Shown here one piece after another: positions 1 to 7,023 of a stretch of DNA of 8,626 nucleotides. Below the pieces are notes generated by a model, which had not been told where the DNA came from, searched no databases, and saw only the letters and a list, made by a program, of their open reading frames with translations. This DNA is from M55B112 sp040880545 (GTDB lineage Bacteria > Bacteroidota > Bacteroidia > Bacteroidales > GCA-2748055): positions 1-8,626 of the forward strand of contig JBBDIE010000011.1 in the NCBI GenBank assembly GCA_040880545.1, read 5' to 3'. Position 1 is the stretch's first letter. The number at the start of each line of letters is the position of its first letter. Made by a program: the position numbers and the translations under genes.

Positions 1-1344
1 CTCTATTTCCAGTTTGGGAGATACCTGCTGATCTCCAGCTCCCGTACACCGGAGGTACCTGCCAATTTGCAGGGTCTATGGAACCCATACTTGCGGCCAC
101 CCTGGAGCAGTAACTATACCATGAATATTAACCTGCAAGAAAATTACTGGCTGGCTGAGATCGCAAATCTGTCGGAACTGCATACCCCCCTGCTAACATT
201 TATTGAAAACCTCGCCGTTACCGGTAAAGTAACCGCTCGTACCTTTTATGGAACAGACGGATGGACGGCTTGCCACAACTCCGATATCTGGGCCATGAGT
301 AATCCGGTGGGTGATTTCGGACAGGGAGATCCTGTCTGGGCGAACTGGAACATGGCAGGTGCCTGGCTCTGTACACACCTCTGGGATCATTTTCTCTACA
401 CCGGCGACACCAGCTTCCTTAAACTCAATGCCTATCCGATTATGAAATCCGCTGCCAAATTCTGTGCTGACTGGTTAATTGAGGATGGGAAGGGATATCT
501 CATTACCTCTCCTTCAACATCCCCGGAGAACAATTATAAAACGCCTGCGGGATATACCGGAGCCACGCTCTATGGGGCTACGTCGGACCTTGCCATGATC
601 AGGGAACTGTTCATCCAGACAATTGAAGCCGGGAAGGTCCTTGGTTCAGATCCAGCATTCGGAAAAATACTGGACGGGAAACTGGATAGTTTATATCCAT
701 ACCAAACCGGGGCAGACGGACATCTGCAGGAGTGGTACCACGACTGGGAAGATGCAGATCCGAAGCACCGGCATCAATCCCATCTTTACGGTCTCTACCC
801 GGGGAGTCATATCACCCCGGAAAAAACACCTGAACTTGCAGAAGCCTGCAGAAAAACCCTGGAGATCAAGGGGGATCAAACCACAGGCTGGTCCATGGGA
901 TGGAGGATCAACCTCTGGGCCAGGTTATACGATGGTAACCGGGCATATAAAATGTACAGACAATTATTAAAATATGTGGACCCTTCAGGACTGGACGAAA
1001 TATACAGCGGCGGAGGGGGCACCTATCCCAATCTGCTGGATGCACACCCCCCCTTCCAGATTGATGGTAATTTTGGGGGATCAGCTGCAGTTATCGAAAT
1101 GCTCATGCATTCAACGGAAGATGAGATCAGATTGTTACCTGCACTTCCTGATTCCTGGAATGAGGGAACTATCCACGGTATTGTTGCCCGTGGTGGTTAT
1201 GAAATATCAATGGAGTGGGAAGAGAGCGAATTAATATATGCCACCATTATATCAAAAGCCGGGGGTACGACAAATTTAATTTACAAAGATCATAAGACTG
1301 AAATTAAATTAGAGAGAGGAGAGAAGTATATTTTCAGACCATAA
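1..1344 (+). CDS. GH95 family alpha-L-fucosidase, C-terminal part (5' end outside window)
   Basis: The reading frame is open from base 1 to a TAA at 1342-1344, giving 447 residues with no start in the window. TTG at 67 is an internal codon, because the 22 codons before it continue the same family sequence. The protein matches the catalytic and C-terminal part of glycoside hydrolase family 95, inverting enzymes that remove fucose (some members galactose) from glycans. Visible motifs, numbered from window codon 1: an Asn-Ile-Asn pair (residues 42 and 44) followed by an NYW, the SPEN segment with Glu176, the GWSMGWRINLWARL helix, and HPPFQIDGNFGG with Asp355. By family knowledge the two Asn plus the Asp handle the nucleophilic water and the Glu is the general acid, so the active site looks intact. 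The C-terminal beta domain ends normally. GH95 proteins usually have about 750-850 residues, so roughly 300-400 lie upstream. Substrate specificity cannot be read from this. No T9SS tail is seen. Confidence 0.93.
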   Translation, partial: LYFQFGRYLLISSSRTPEVPANLQGLWNPYLRPPWSSNYTMNINLQENYWLAEIANLSELHTPLLTFIENLAVTGKVTARTFYGTDGWTACHNSDIWAMSNPVGDFGQGDPVWANWNMAGAWLCTHLWDHFLYTGDTSFLKLNAYPIMKSAAKFCADWLIEDGKGYLITSPSTSPENNYKTPAGYTGATLYGATSDLAMIRELFIQTIEAGKVLGSDPAFGKILDGKLDSLYPYQTGADGHLQEWYHDWEDADPKHRHQSHLYGLYPGSHITPEKTPELAEACRKTLEIKGDQTTGWSMGWRINLWARLYDGNRAYKMYRQLLKYVDPSGLDEIYSGGGGTYPNLLDAHPPFQIDGNFGGSAAVIEMLMHSTEDEIRLLPALPDSWNEGTIHGIVARGGYEISMEWEESELIYATIISKAGGTTNLIYKDHKTEIKLERGEKYIFRP

Positions 1345-1365
1345 CAGACGACCACACCATCCATC

Positions 1366-1400
1366 AAAAGAAAATGCACCATGAATTGCTCCATGGCGCA
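1366..1400 (-). terminator. Rho-independent terminator for the DUF4382 gene
   Basis: Arms at 1375-1383 and 1392-1400 form a 9-bp stem with an 8-nt loop. Read on the minus strand, the single non-Watson-Crick pair is a G-U wobble and the stem is followed by TTTTCTTTT (1374 down to 1366). Read on the plus strand the same position is an A-C mismatch and there is no T tract. The element therefore points to the minus-strand gene that ends at 1428, 28 bases before the stem. Confidence 0.7.
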
Positions 1401-1427
1401 CCTTCAATGAATGTATGGAAACTGTTT

Positions 1428-2279
1428 CTATTCAAATTCAAAATCAACCTCTGTCAGGCTTCCCGCATTCACGACCACATCATTAACCGTCAATGTATCG
1501 TAGCCTGCCGCGGTTGCCGATAAGGTATACGTTCCTGCAGTGATCCCCGGAATGGCATAGTATCCGGTTGTATCTGTCATTGCAGATGCAATGACTGTAT
1601 CCTGCGAAATCCAGACCGAAGCATTACCAATTGCATTCATGGCCGTATCAGATACCATACCTGACACGGTGCCTGTTGCAGCCAAATCTACTGCCCTGAT
1701 CACCGGTACAAAGTTGAATCCAATAATTCCTGCGGGAGTATCCATGTTGCCCTTCAATATAAATGACCTTTCAAGGCTAAAATCGAGCAATACTTCTGAA
1801 GTCATTCCATCATTGATTGAAATGGCTGGTGTCACGAATACCTTGATACCGGTCTGGGATCCACTTGGAACCATAAGGTTAAAAGTTTCACCACCGGCAA
1901 CAGACAAACTGGCCTCTTCAACATATACTCTGATCAGGTCATAATTTCCCTCTTCCAGGTCTATCTCTCCAAGTACTTCCATCACACCGTTGCGTAATTC
2001 AAGCAGATTGAACGTCCGGGACTCTTCCATTACTGTAAAAAACTCGGAGTCCACTGTGTCTGTTTCGGTGGTATCAGCCTGTGCCCTGACCTCTACCTTT
2101 GTAATTGTTACATTCGCTGAATCAATATATTCCAATGGGAAAGGTGCATCTGTAATGCTTAATTTAAGTGTTCCGTAACCAGTAAAATCCTGGTTATTAC
2201 ACCCTGCCACAAAGGTAAGGATCATTCCAAAAACTATCAATTTTCCTATGCTTTTCATAACTCTCTTTTTTTGGTTCAT
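1428..2279 (-). CDS. DUF4382 lipoprotein with C-terminal carboxypeptidase-regulatory-like domain
   Basis: The product has 283 residues. A lipoprotein signal peptide ends in VAG-Cys27, so it is predicted to be lipid-anchored in the envelope. Residues about 35-195 match the DUF4382 pattern common in Bacteroidota: a GTLKLSITDAP-like opening strand, a 'YIDSANVTITKVEV' strand, then a beta-sandwich with a DFSLERSF segment and the VPVIRAV ending. Residues about 203-283 form a carboxypeptidase-regulatory-like (transthyretin-type) beta domain: GTVSGMVSD, a TDTTGYYAIPGI turn, then AGTYTLSATAAGY. No catalytic residues are apparent, and a surface structural or binding role is inference. The ATG at 2279 is used; a second ATG eight codons in (2258) is preceded by AAGAGAG and would still give a full signal peptide. 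A terminator follows at 1366-1400. The molecular function is not known. Confidence 0.88.
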   Translation of the reverse strand: MNQKKRVMKSIGKLIVFGMILTFVAGCNNQDFTGYGTLKLSITDAPFPLEYIDSANVTITKVEVRAQADTTETDTVDSEFFTVMEESRTFNLLELRNGVMEVLGEIDLEEGNYDLIRVYVEEASLSVAGGETFNLMVPSGSQTGIKVFVTPAISINDGMTSEVLLDFSLERSFILKGNMDTPAGIIGFNFVPVIRAVDLAATGTVSGMVSDTAMNAIGNASVWISQDTVIASAMTDTTGYYAIPGITAGTYTLSATAAGYDTLTVNDVVVNAGSLTEVDFEFE

Positions 2280-2403
2280 TATTACAAACGGAAAAAAGAA
2301 ATAAATGTTTCAACTTTTAACATTTTTGATAAATATCTCTTATACTGGTACTTCAATCAGTAAATTAACATTTGAACCACTGGAAACTATTAATTAATTT
2401 CCT

Positions 2404-2411
2404 TAAATTTG
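2404..2411 (+). promoter_or_regulatory. Putative Bacteroidota -7 box (TAAATTTG)
   Basis: TAAATTTG is an exact match to the Bacteroidota sigma-ABfr -7 consensus TAnnTTTG. It lies 33 bases before the first ATG of the TIM-barrel lipoprotein gene, a normal distance. The -33 element is poor: the nearest TTTG (2371-2374) is 29 bases upstream, too far, and only a degenerate CTGG occurs at the usual spacing. The call rests on the -7 match and its position. Confidence 0.35.
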
Positions 2412-2434
2412 AATTTAACACAGTGAATTCAAAT
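2407..2434. promoter_or_regulatory. Perfect 9-bp inverted repeat over the putative promoter (possible operator)
   Basis: ATTTGAATT at 2407-2415 and AATTCAAAT at 2426-2434 are exact reverse complements separated by 10 bases. The left arm overlaps the putative -7 box, and the right arm ends two bases before the first possible ATG. This is where a dimeric repressor would bind, or where a 5'-leader hairpin would cover the start codon. No cognate regulator can be assigned. The arms are AT-rich, so chance is not excluded. Confidence 0.35.
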
Positions 2435-2436
2435 GT

Positions 2437-3366
2437 ATGATTATGGCAACAAAAATCGAATCGCGAAAATTTGGAAAGACAGTCATAGCTATTGCTATAG
2501 CCGTTTTTGTAATGGGTATTTCTTGCGATTCCGGGAAAAAGGAGCCGAACCAGGTACCGTCCGGAACCGTGCTGAAAAACAAGATTGCACTGAATGCTTA
2601 TTCTTTTAACGCTCCACTGCGGGATGGAAGTATGGACCTGTTTGATATGATGAATTATTGTTCCGGGCTCGGAATTGACGGTGTGGATCTGACAGGATAT
2701 TATTTTCCCGGATACCCGGCAGCACCTTCCGACGAATACATTTACAGCATCAAACGAAAAGCGTTCGAACTGGGGCTTCATATATGCGGAACAGGTGTCA
2801 GAAACGATTTCTGCCTTGCCGATGAGGAATTGAGATCGAAGGAAATTGAACATGTTAAAGACTGGATCGTTGTAGCCCACAAATTAGGTGCACCGGCCAT
2901 CAGAATATTTCCCGGTCAGGATGTTCCAGAGGGTTTTACCTGGAATGAAACCGCCAAATGGGTAGCAGAAGCGATCCTTGAATGTGCCGAATTTGGTAAA
3001 AAACATGGTGTAGTAATCGAAATCCAGAACCACAACCATTTTTTAAAGACTGCAGACGACGTAATCCGCTTCATGGAAATGATTGACTCTGAATGGGTGG
3101 GACTGATGCTCGATATTGGGTCCTATCGTACCACCTCTGATCCATACAGTGAGATTGCACAGACCGCAGGATACGCTGTCAGCTGGCAGATCAAGGAGGA
3201 TGTTTATATGGAAAATACAAAAACACCTGTTGACCTGAAAAAAATTAAGGAAATAATTGCCAAATCAGAATTCAAAGGATACATACCCATTGAAACCATG
3301 GGAGAGGGGGACCCATACGAAAAAGTTGAAAATCATTACAGGGCCGTAATGGATACGTTCAGATAA
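2437..3366 (+). CDS. Lipoprotein TIM-barrel sugar phosphate isomerase/epimerase family protein
   Basis: The product has 309 residues. The N-terminus has a basic region, a hydrophobic segment and a lipobox-like GIS-Cys30, so it is predicted to be exported and lipidated. Residues about 48-308 match the xylose-isomerase-like TIM barrel (AP endonuclease 2 fold): a KIALNAYSF opening strand, GIDGVDLTGYYFP, RIFPG, then Glu195 (IEIQNHNH), Asp226 (LMLDIGSY) and Glu286 (IPIETMGEG). In relatives these three plus a His on the strand between Asp and the last Glu bind a divalent metal. Here that strand reads SWQIKED, with Gln251 where the His is expected. Such lipoproteins often occur with carbohydrate-degrading genes in Bacteroidota, and a GH95 enzyme lies 1.1 kb upstream, but they are separated by an opposite-strand gene. 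ATG at 2443 is an equally good start. Substrate and reaction are unknown. Confidence 0.88.
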   Translation: MIMATKIESRKFGKTVIAIAIAVFVMGISCDSGKKEPNQVPSGTVLKNKIALNAYSFNAPLRDGSMDLFDMMNYCSGLGIDGVDLTGYYFPGYPAAPSDEYIYSIKRKAFELGLHICGTGVRNDFCLADEELRSKEIEHVKDWIVVAHKLGAPAIRIFPGQDVPEGFTWNETAKWVAEAILECAEFGKKHGVVIEIQNHNHFLKTADDVIRFMEMIDSEWVGLMLDIGSYRTTSDPYSEIAQTAGYAVSWQIKEDVYMENTKTPVDLKKIKEIIAKSEFKGYIPIETMGEGDPYEKVENHYRAVMDTFR

Positions 3367-3382
3367 TCCCAACATTTTTTTG

Positions 3383-3398
3383 TCCGGCATGAGCCGGA
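3383..3398. other. Short GC-rich stem-loop after the TIM-barrel gene
   Basis: TCCGGC at 3383-3388 and GCCGGA at 3393-3398 form a perfect 6-bp stem with the loop ATGA, 17 bases after the stop codon of the plus-strand gene. It is preceded, not followed, by a T run on the plus strand, so it is not a standard intrinsic terminator in either direction. It could mark the transcript 3' end. The rest of the 162-bp convergent gap (3367-3528) shows no gene, RNA or clear repeat. Confidence 0.4.
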
Positions 3399-3528
3399 AA
3401 ATATCAGGTTGGAATTTAATCCTTACACCTGCCCCTATAATGCCCGAACCCCTGGGGTACAGAACTACATGAAAAAATGGAGCCTGCCTGCCGGATTGGA
3501 ATGACATAAATGAAAGTACAGACTTTTA

Positions 3529-5994
3529 TTATTGTACCCCTTCCAGTTCTGCGATACGCTGCTTCAGCAATTCGATCTCCTCCTGCTGCTCCTGGATACC
3601 TTTAAGCAGGATAGGGATCATCTCCATGTATTTAACCCCTTTGTAGGTTTCCATCTCATTTTGAATTTCATCCTCCTGATCTGGCAGGCCCGGGTTTCGG
3701 GGTTGTACAACGTCAACCACAAGTTCGGGAAATACCAGTTCCAGCTCCTGGGCGATAAATCCATACTGTGACTTTGCCTCCAATCCAAACTGTTTAGTCT
3801 CCTCAGAACCGATCACCTGGTAATTTCTGGGTTTAAGTTTCATCAGGCTTTGCATCACGGGTTGAACTGCCTCAACATGCTCTTTAAACTTCTGGTCCGA
3901 TGCAGCAATCAAGGAGCCGGTATATGCCAGGTTTCCTGATGCATATACCGCGTAGGATACCCCTCCGGTGGCATAGGCAAACAGGCCATAATTCGTTTCT
4001 CCATTGGCAGCATATCCGTACAATCCGTAACGAATTCCGGTACCTGCTACAGTTGCATAACCGGACACACCGGTTCCTCCGCCAAAGCCAGTGGCGCCGA
4101 TTCCAACTCCGGTAGTGCTTTCATTATTGTATACTGCGATTGCCGGAAATCCATGTGACTCCCTGTCCTCCCTAACCGTTAACAAACTACTTCCCGGATT
4201 TGCAAAAATTCCAACCGATCCGTTAAACCGCAAAAAATCCTCTGCAAAATTTCCATATATCAAGGGCAGGGTTGTGTTGGCGTTATCTATAAACAGTTGA
4301 TTATCACCCACGCCATTAAAGCCTGCCGAATCCCCAATAAATACATTCTTACTTCCATAATTATTTCCCCCTGCGTTTGATCCCACAAAAACATTGGAGT
4401 TCCCTTCAAAGTTCGATATACCACTACCACTCCCAATCAACACATTATTATTTCCTCCAAGCTGGTCACCTGCATGGTTACCCAGAACAATATTATCGGA
4501 TGTAATTTTTGAATACCTACCGGCACCTTCACCAATAAAGATATTCCCGTTGGAAACTTTTGCATTACCACCAGCATTTTTTCCCAGAAAGATATTAGAC
4601 GTTCCATTATCAAGCCATAGACCTGAAAACGGACCAATAATCGTATTATAGGAACCATCGAAATTATCAAGGCTGTCTCCGGCAATGGAGAAGCCTGCCT
4701 GATATCCAAGGAAAACATTGTGACTCCCAAAAATATTTCCCTGACCTGCCCTGTATCCTAAAAATACATTATTAGCACCTTGATTGATATTCCATGTAAT
4801 GTCAGCTGTTTGGGTGTTTTTGCCGCTTTCAAAGCCAACAAATGTATTGATTGGAGTTACCTGCATATACGTTGAGCCCCATTCACCCCCCTGGCTGCCA
4901 ATGGCAAAGCCCTGGGAGTCGTCGGCTGTATTAAATCTTGTGATGCCCCTGTTCATCCCCATGATATATTCTCTGGGGGTCTGGATTGAATCCCGACCGT
5001 ATGTCTCCACGGCAAAACCTCCCTGTAATCCAACAAAACCCGGGTCATTTTCCTTGTCGGGTACATACATTCTAATACTGTCAGGTGCAACATAAAGCAG
5101 ATCCTGGAAAATTCCCTTACCGGAACTATTATAGCCCCCCACGGCGAAACCTCCTTTTGCACCTTTCAGTGTCTGCGTTTCAGGCACGTATATCCGAACG
5201 CTATCTGGGGTTACCCGCATATATTCCTGGGTAACACCCTTTCCAGAACTATTATAACCACCCACTGCAAAACCTCCTTTTGCACTTTTCTGTGATTCAT
5301 CCACGTATACCATTACACCATCATCAAATACTGCAAATACCGGTACCCCATCCTGCCTGCGCACTTCAAAAAGCGGCGTTTCCGTTGCGGTATTCAATCC
5401 CTGAACCATCAGGGAGGTCCTGTTGGGAACATTCGTCCCAATGCCCACAAAATTATAGGTGGAAACCGAGTCTGCTACACGGGTCCAACCTGAACTTGCT
5501 CTAATTACAGTATCCAGGGGGATTCCTTCCGGTGTCGGATCATTGGAAAGGTAGAGGGTACTGCCCGAAATCGATAGATCCTGGCTCTCCACACCAGGTC
5601 CGCTATCTGCATATAAGGCATAAGGAACCGATTGGATTGGCGACATTCCCAAATCTGTAAATCCGTCCCCAGCATTCAACTTTAATCCAAGTGCAAATTC
5701 ACCGGTTCCCCAGTCAATTTCCCGAAATGTACCTGCAAGGCCTGAACCGGAAACATTTTCATCACCTATGAGCAACGAAAAATACCCATGTTCACTGGTG
5801 ATCACTTCATGATCCTCTGACCAAACAAGACCCTCATTTTTATAAATATTTACCTGTATGGTAAGCGATTGATTGATGAGCAGATTTCCCTGGACATCCC
5901 TGGCTATCGCCTGGTAATTAAAACCTTGCGGTGTTTGCCCTTTGATCGGGACCAGGAAAATCAATGAAACGAAAATAATTGCTGCTTTTTTCAT
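3529..5994 (-). CDS. Secreted repetitive 'tail fiber' protein with S74 self-cleaving chaperone domain
   Basis: The product has 821 residues. A signal peptide (MKKAAIIF..., likely cleaved near residues 19-20) precedes the PQGFNYQAIARD opening typical of large Bacteroidota surface proteins. Residues about 20-130 are an N-terminal beta domain. Residues about 239-390 hold four degenerate GGFAVGG modules. Residues 409-558 hold nine N-(V/I)-x-x-G-x-x-(A/S)-G repeats with a mostly 16-17 residue period, resembling trimeric beta-helical fibres. Residues about 697-800 match the peptidase S74 intramolecular chaperone domain of phage tail spikes, including the SDQKFK segment: Ser699 and Lys704 have the Ser-x4-Lys spacing of the autoproteolytic dyad. 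A short coiled coil ends the protein. By family knowledge the domain drives trimerisation and then cleaves itself before the Ser. No phage genes are nearby, so a host surface fibre or adhesin is inferred. It lies 135 bp downstream of the LytTR gene on the same strand. Confidence 0.9.
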   Translation of the reverse strand: MKKAAIIFVSLIFLVPIKGQTPQGFNYQAIARDVQGNLLINQSLTIQVNIYKNEGLVWSEDHEVITSEHGYFSLLIGDENVSGSGLAGTFREIDWGTGEFALGLKLNAGDGFTDLGMSPIQSVPYALYADSGPGVESQDLSISGSTLYLSNDPTPEGIPLDTVIRASSGWTRVADSVSTYNFVGIGTNVPNRTSLMVQGLNTATETPLFEVRRQDGVPVFAVFDDGVMVYVDESQKSAKGGFAVGGYNSSGKGVTQEYMRVTPDSVRIYVPETQTLKGAKGGFAVGGYNSSGKGIFQDLLYVAPDSIRMYVPDKENDPGFVGLQGGFAVETYGRDSIQTPREYIMGMNRGITRFNTADDSQGFAIGSQGGEWGSTYMQVTPINTFVGFESGKNTQTADITWNINQGANNVFLGYRAGQGNIFGSHNVFLGYQAGFSIAGDSLDNFDGSYNTIIGPFSGLWLDNGTSNIFLGKNAGGNAKVSNGNIFIGEGAGRYSKITSDNIVLGNHAGDQLGGNNNVLIGSGSGISNFEGNSNVFVGSNAGGNNYGSKNVFIGDSAGFNGVGDNQLFIDNANTTLPLIYGNFAEDFLRFNGSVGIFANPGSSLLTVREDRESHGFPAIAVYNNESTTGVGIGATGFGGGTGVSGYATVAGTGIRYGLYGYAANGETNYGLFAYATGGVSYAVYASGNLAYTGSLIAASDQKFKEHVEAVQPVMQSLMKLKPRNYQVIGSEETKQFGLEAKSQYGFIAQELELVFPELVVDVVQPRNPGLPDQEDEIQNEMETYKGVKYMEMIPILLKGIQEQQEEIELLKQRIAELEGVQ
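4321..4770 (-). repeat. Nine-copy 16-17 residue NVFLGxxAG repeat array inside the S74 protein
   Basis: Protein repeats begin at residues 409, 426, 450, 467, 484, 501, 517, 534 and 550, with consensus N-(V/I/T)-(F/V/L/I)-(L/I/V)-G-x-x-(A/S)-G. Spacing is 16-17 residues except for one 24-residue step (426 to 450), where extra residues are inserted. Regular Asn and Gly turns with short hydrophobic strands suggest a stacked, probably trimeric, beta structure. At the DNA level the copies have diverged well apart. Confidence 0.85.
4825..5280 (-). repeat. GGFAVGG module repeat, including a near-identical 41-residue tandem pair
   Basis: Two adjacent 123-bp units (5158-5280 and 5035-5157; residues 239-279 and 280-320) share KGGFAVGGYNSSGKG, then a TPDSVRIYVP or APDSIRMYVP segment. 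Their DNA is still clearly similar over the GGFAVGG part. Two more degraded copies start near residues 324 and 361. The young pair suggests a recent tandem duplication, and the older copies a longer history of expansion. Confidence 0.8.
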
Positions 5995-6129
5995 GGATTC
6001 TACTGATTTATAATTAATAGCAACAACTTACCACCGAATTTTCAATTATCTCGAATCTGATCTGCTTTTAACAGTTTTTTATGAAATTACCCGTCAATAT
6101 GAATTATAGTGATGAAATTCAATGGTATA

Positions 6130-6879
6130 TCAGCAGATATCCATAAAAATCTTCATCTGAGCTAAAAACTCATGCTTATAGGTGCGGCTGACCGGTATAG
6201 ATTTTCCCTTGATGAACACCTCTTCCTTATTATACGACTCCATGAAATCGTAATTTATAATGTAAGACCGGTGTACCCTGATGAATCTCACGGGTAATTT
6301 TTCTGCCAGACTGCTGATCTTTTCACGGGTGATTACTGTCTCTTCCGTGGCCAGGTAAATTTTAACATAGTCTGCCATACTTTCAACAAAAACAACAAGT
6401 GACAGGTCCAACTTCCTGTTTTTTCTCTCTGACCTGACCATTATATATTTGTTACTGTCCTCCCGGCCGGGTATGTAATTTCTTTTCAGCAGAAAAGAAA
6501 CTATGGTGAAAAATCCCGACAAAATAATAATGAAATACATGGTAACCGGCATCCACTTATATGCATCGATGATCCTGCCCAGATTTTCATGGTCATAATG
6601 ACCTATTAGAATAAATGCTATAAAGACCATCAACAGCTCCAAATCCAGCGATATAATAAGTGCATAGAATGCATAAAGAAAGAATTCCCCGTATTTTCGG
6701 GCAAGAAGATATCCGGGAATCAGTACATTATTGAAAAACCATGCAGTGATGATCACAACCGGCATAAAAAAGGAGAGAAAATAAAAGGAATAGACAAAAT
6801 TTCCGGAAATGGAACCAAATATTATAAGCATCACTGTGGAAATTCCAACCCAGAAGAATATTTGGATAATTCGGTTCAT
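6130..6879 (-). CDS. Membrane-anchored LytTR-type DNA-binding regulator
   Basis: The product has 249 residues from the ATG at 6879. The frame extends to a TTG at 6897, but ATG is preferred and the N-terminus then starts right before the first helix. There are four predicted membrane segments (about residues 2-24, 28-50, 65-93 and 110-131), then a charged linker and a LytTR domain at about 145-241. Domain hallmarks are VVFVESMADYVKIYL, an ITREKISSLAEKLP helix, FIRVHRSYIINYDFM, and the closing GKSIPVSRTYK strand. LytTR domains bind promoter direct repeats. In classical systems they follow a receiver domain, but here there is no receiver and no kinase, so the membrane part presumably senses or is coupled to another protein (inference). 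It is divergent from the ExbB-like gene and lies 135 bp upstream of the S74 gene on the same strand, with no clear terminator between, so cotranscription with or control of that gene is plausible. Confidence 0.88.
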   Translation of the reverse strand: MNRIIQIFFWVGISTVMLIIFGSISGNFVYSFYFLSFFMPVVIITAWFFNNVLIPGYLLARKYGEFFLYAFYALIISLDLELLMVFIAFILIGHYDHENLGRIIDAYKWMPVTMYFIIILSGFFTIVSFLLKRNYIPGREDSNKYIMVRSERKNRKLDLSLVVFVESMADYVKIYLATEETVITREKISSLAEKLPVRFIRVHRSYIINYDFMESYNKEEVFIKGKSIPVSRTYKHEFLAQMKIFMDIC

Positions 6880-6964
6880 TGATGAAAATTGCCTCAAAAT
6901 TCTGTCAATTACAAATCAGCGTCCGAATTAACGACGGATAACAGGTTTTGATATGGTTTCAACC

Positions 6965-6996
6965 TTGCTTTGGCCCCGATACCTGCCGTATCTTTA
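6965..6996 (+). promoter_or_regulatory. Possible promoter for the ExbB-like gene
   Basis: TATCTTTA at 6989-6996 matches seven of eight positions of the Bacteroidota -7 box TAnnTTTG, and a TTG at 6965-6967 lies 21 bases upstream, near the usual -33 spacing. The predicted transcript would start about 20 bases before the ATG at 7024. The final base of the -7 box is wrong, so this is a weak call. Confidence 0.25.
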
Positions 6997-7023
6997 CCAC
7001 ATATTAATCAAAAACTGAAAGTT

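Noticed and set aside
623..970. Plus-strand 115-codon open frame inside the GH95 gene
   Set aside because: It overlaps conserved GH95 sequence in another frame and has no recognisable motif.
2365..2880. Minus-strand 171-codon open frame
   Set aside because: It lies antisense to the clear TIM-barrel gene, its translation is rich in His, Cys and Phe with no family features, and it runs across the promoter region. It is a shadow frame.
3265..3507. Minus-strand 80-codon frame spanning the gap between the TIM-barrel and fibre genes
   Set aside because: Part is antisense to conserved TIM-barrel sequence. The intergenic part shows no family signature or ribosome binding site.
4437..4730. Minus-strand 97-codon frame in the fibre gene
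   Set aside because: It is an off-frame reading of the NVFLG repeat array; the repetitive DNA keeps alternative frames open.
3529..5994. Interpretation of the S74 protein as a prophage tail fibre
   Set aside because: It has a secretory signal peptide and a Bacteroidota surface-protein N-terminus, and no other phage gene is present in the window.
6970..7023. TTG-initiated N-terminal extension of the ExbB-like protein
   Set aside because: The added residues are Pro-rich and unlike the family. The ATG at 7024 starts just before the first membrane helix and leaves room for a promoter.
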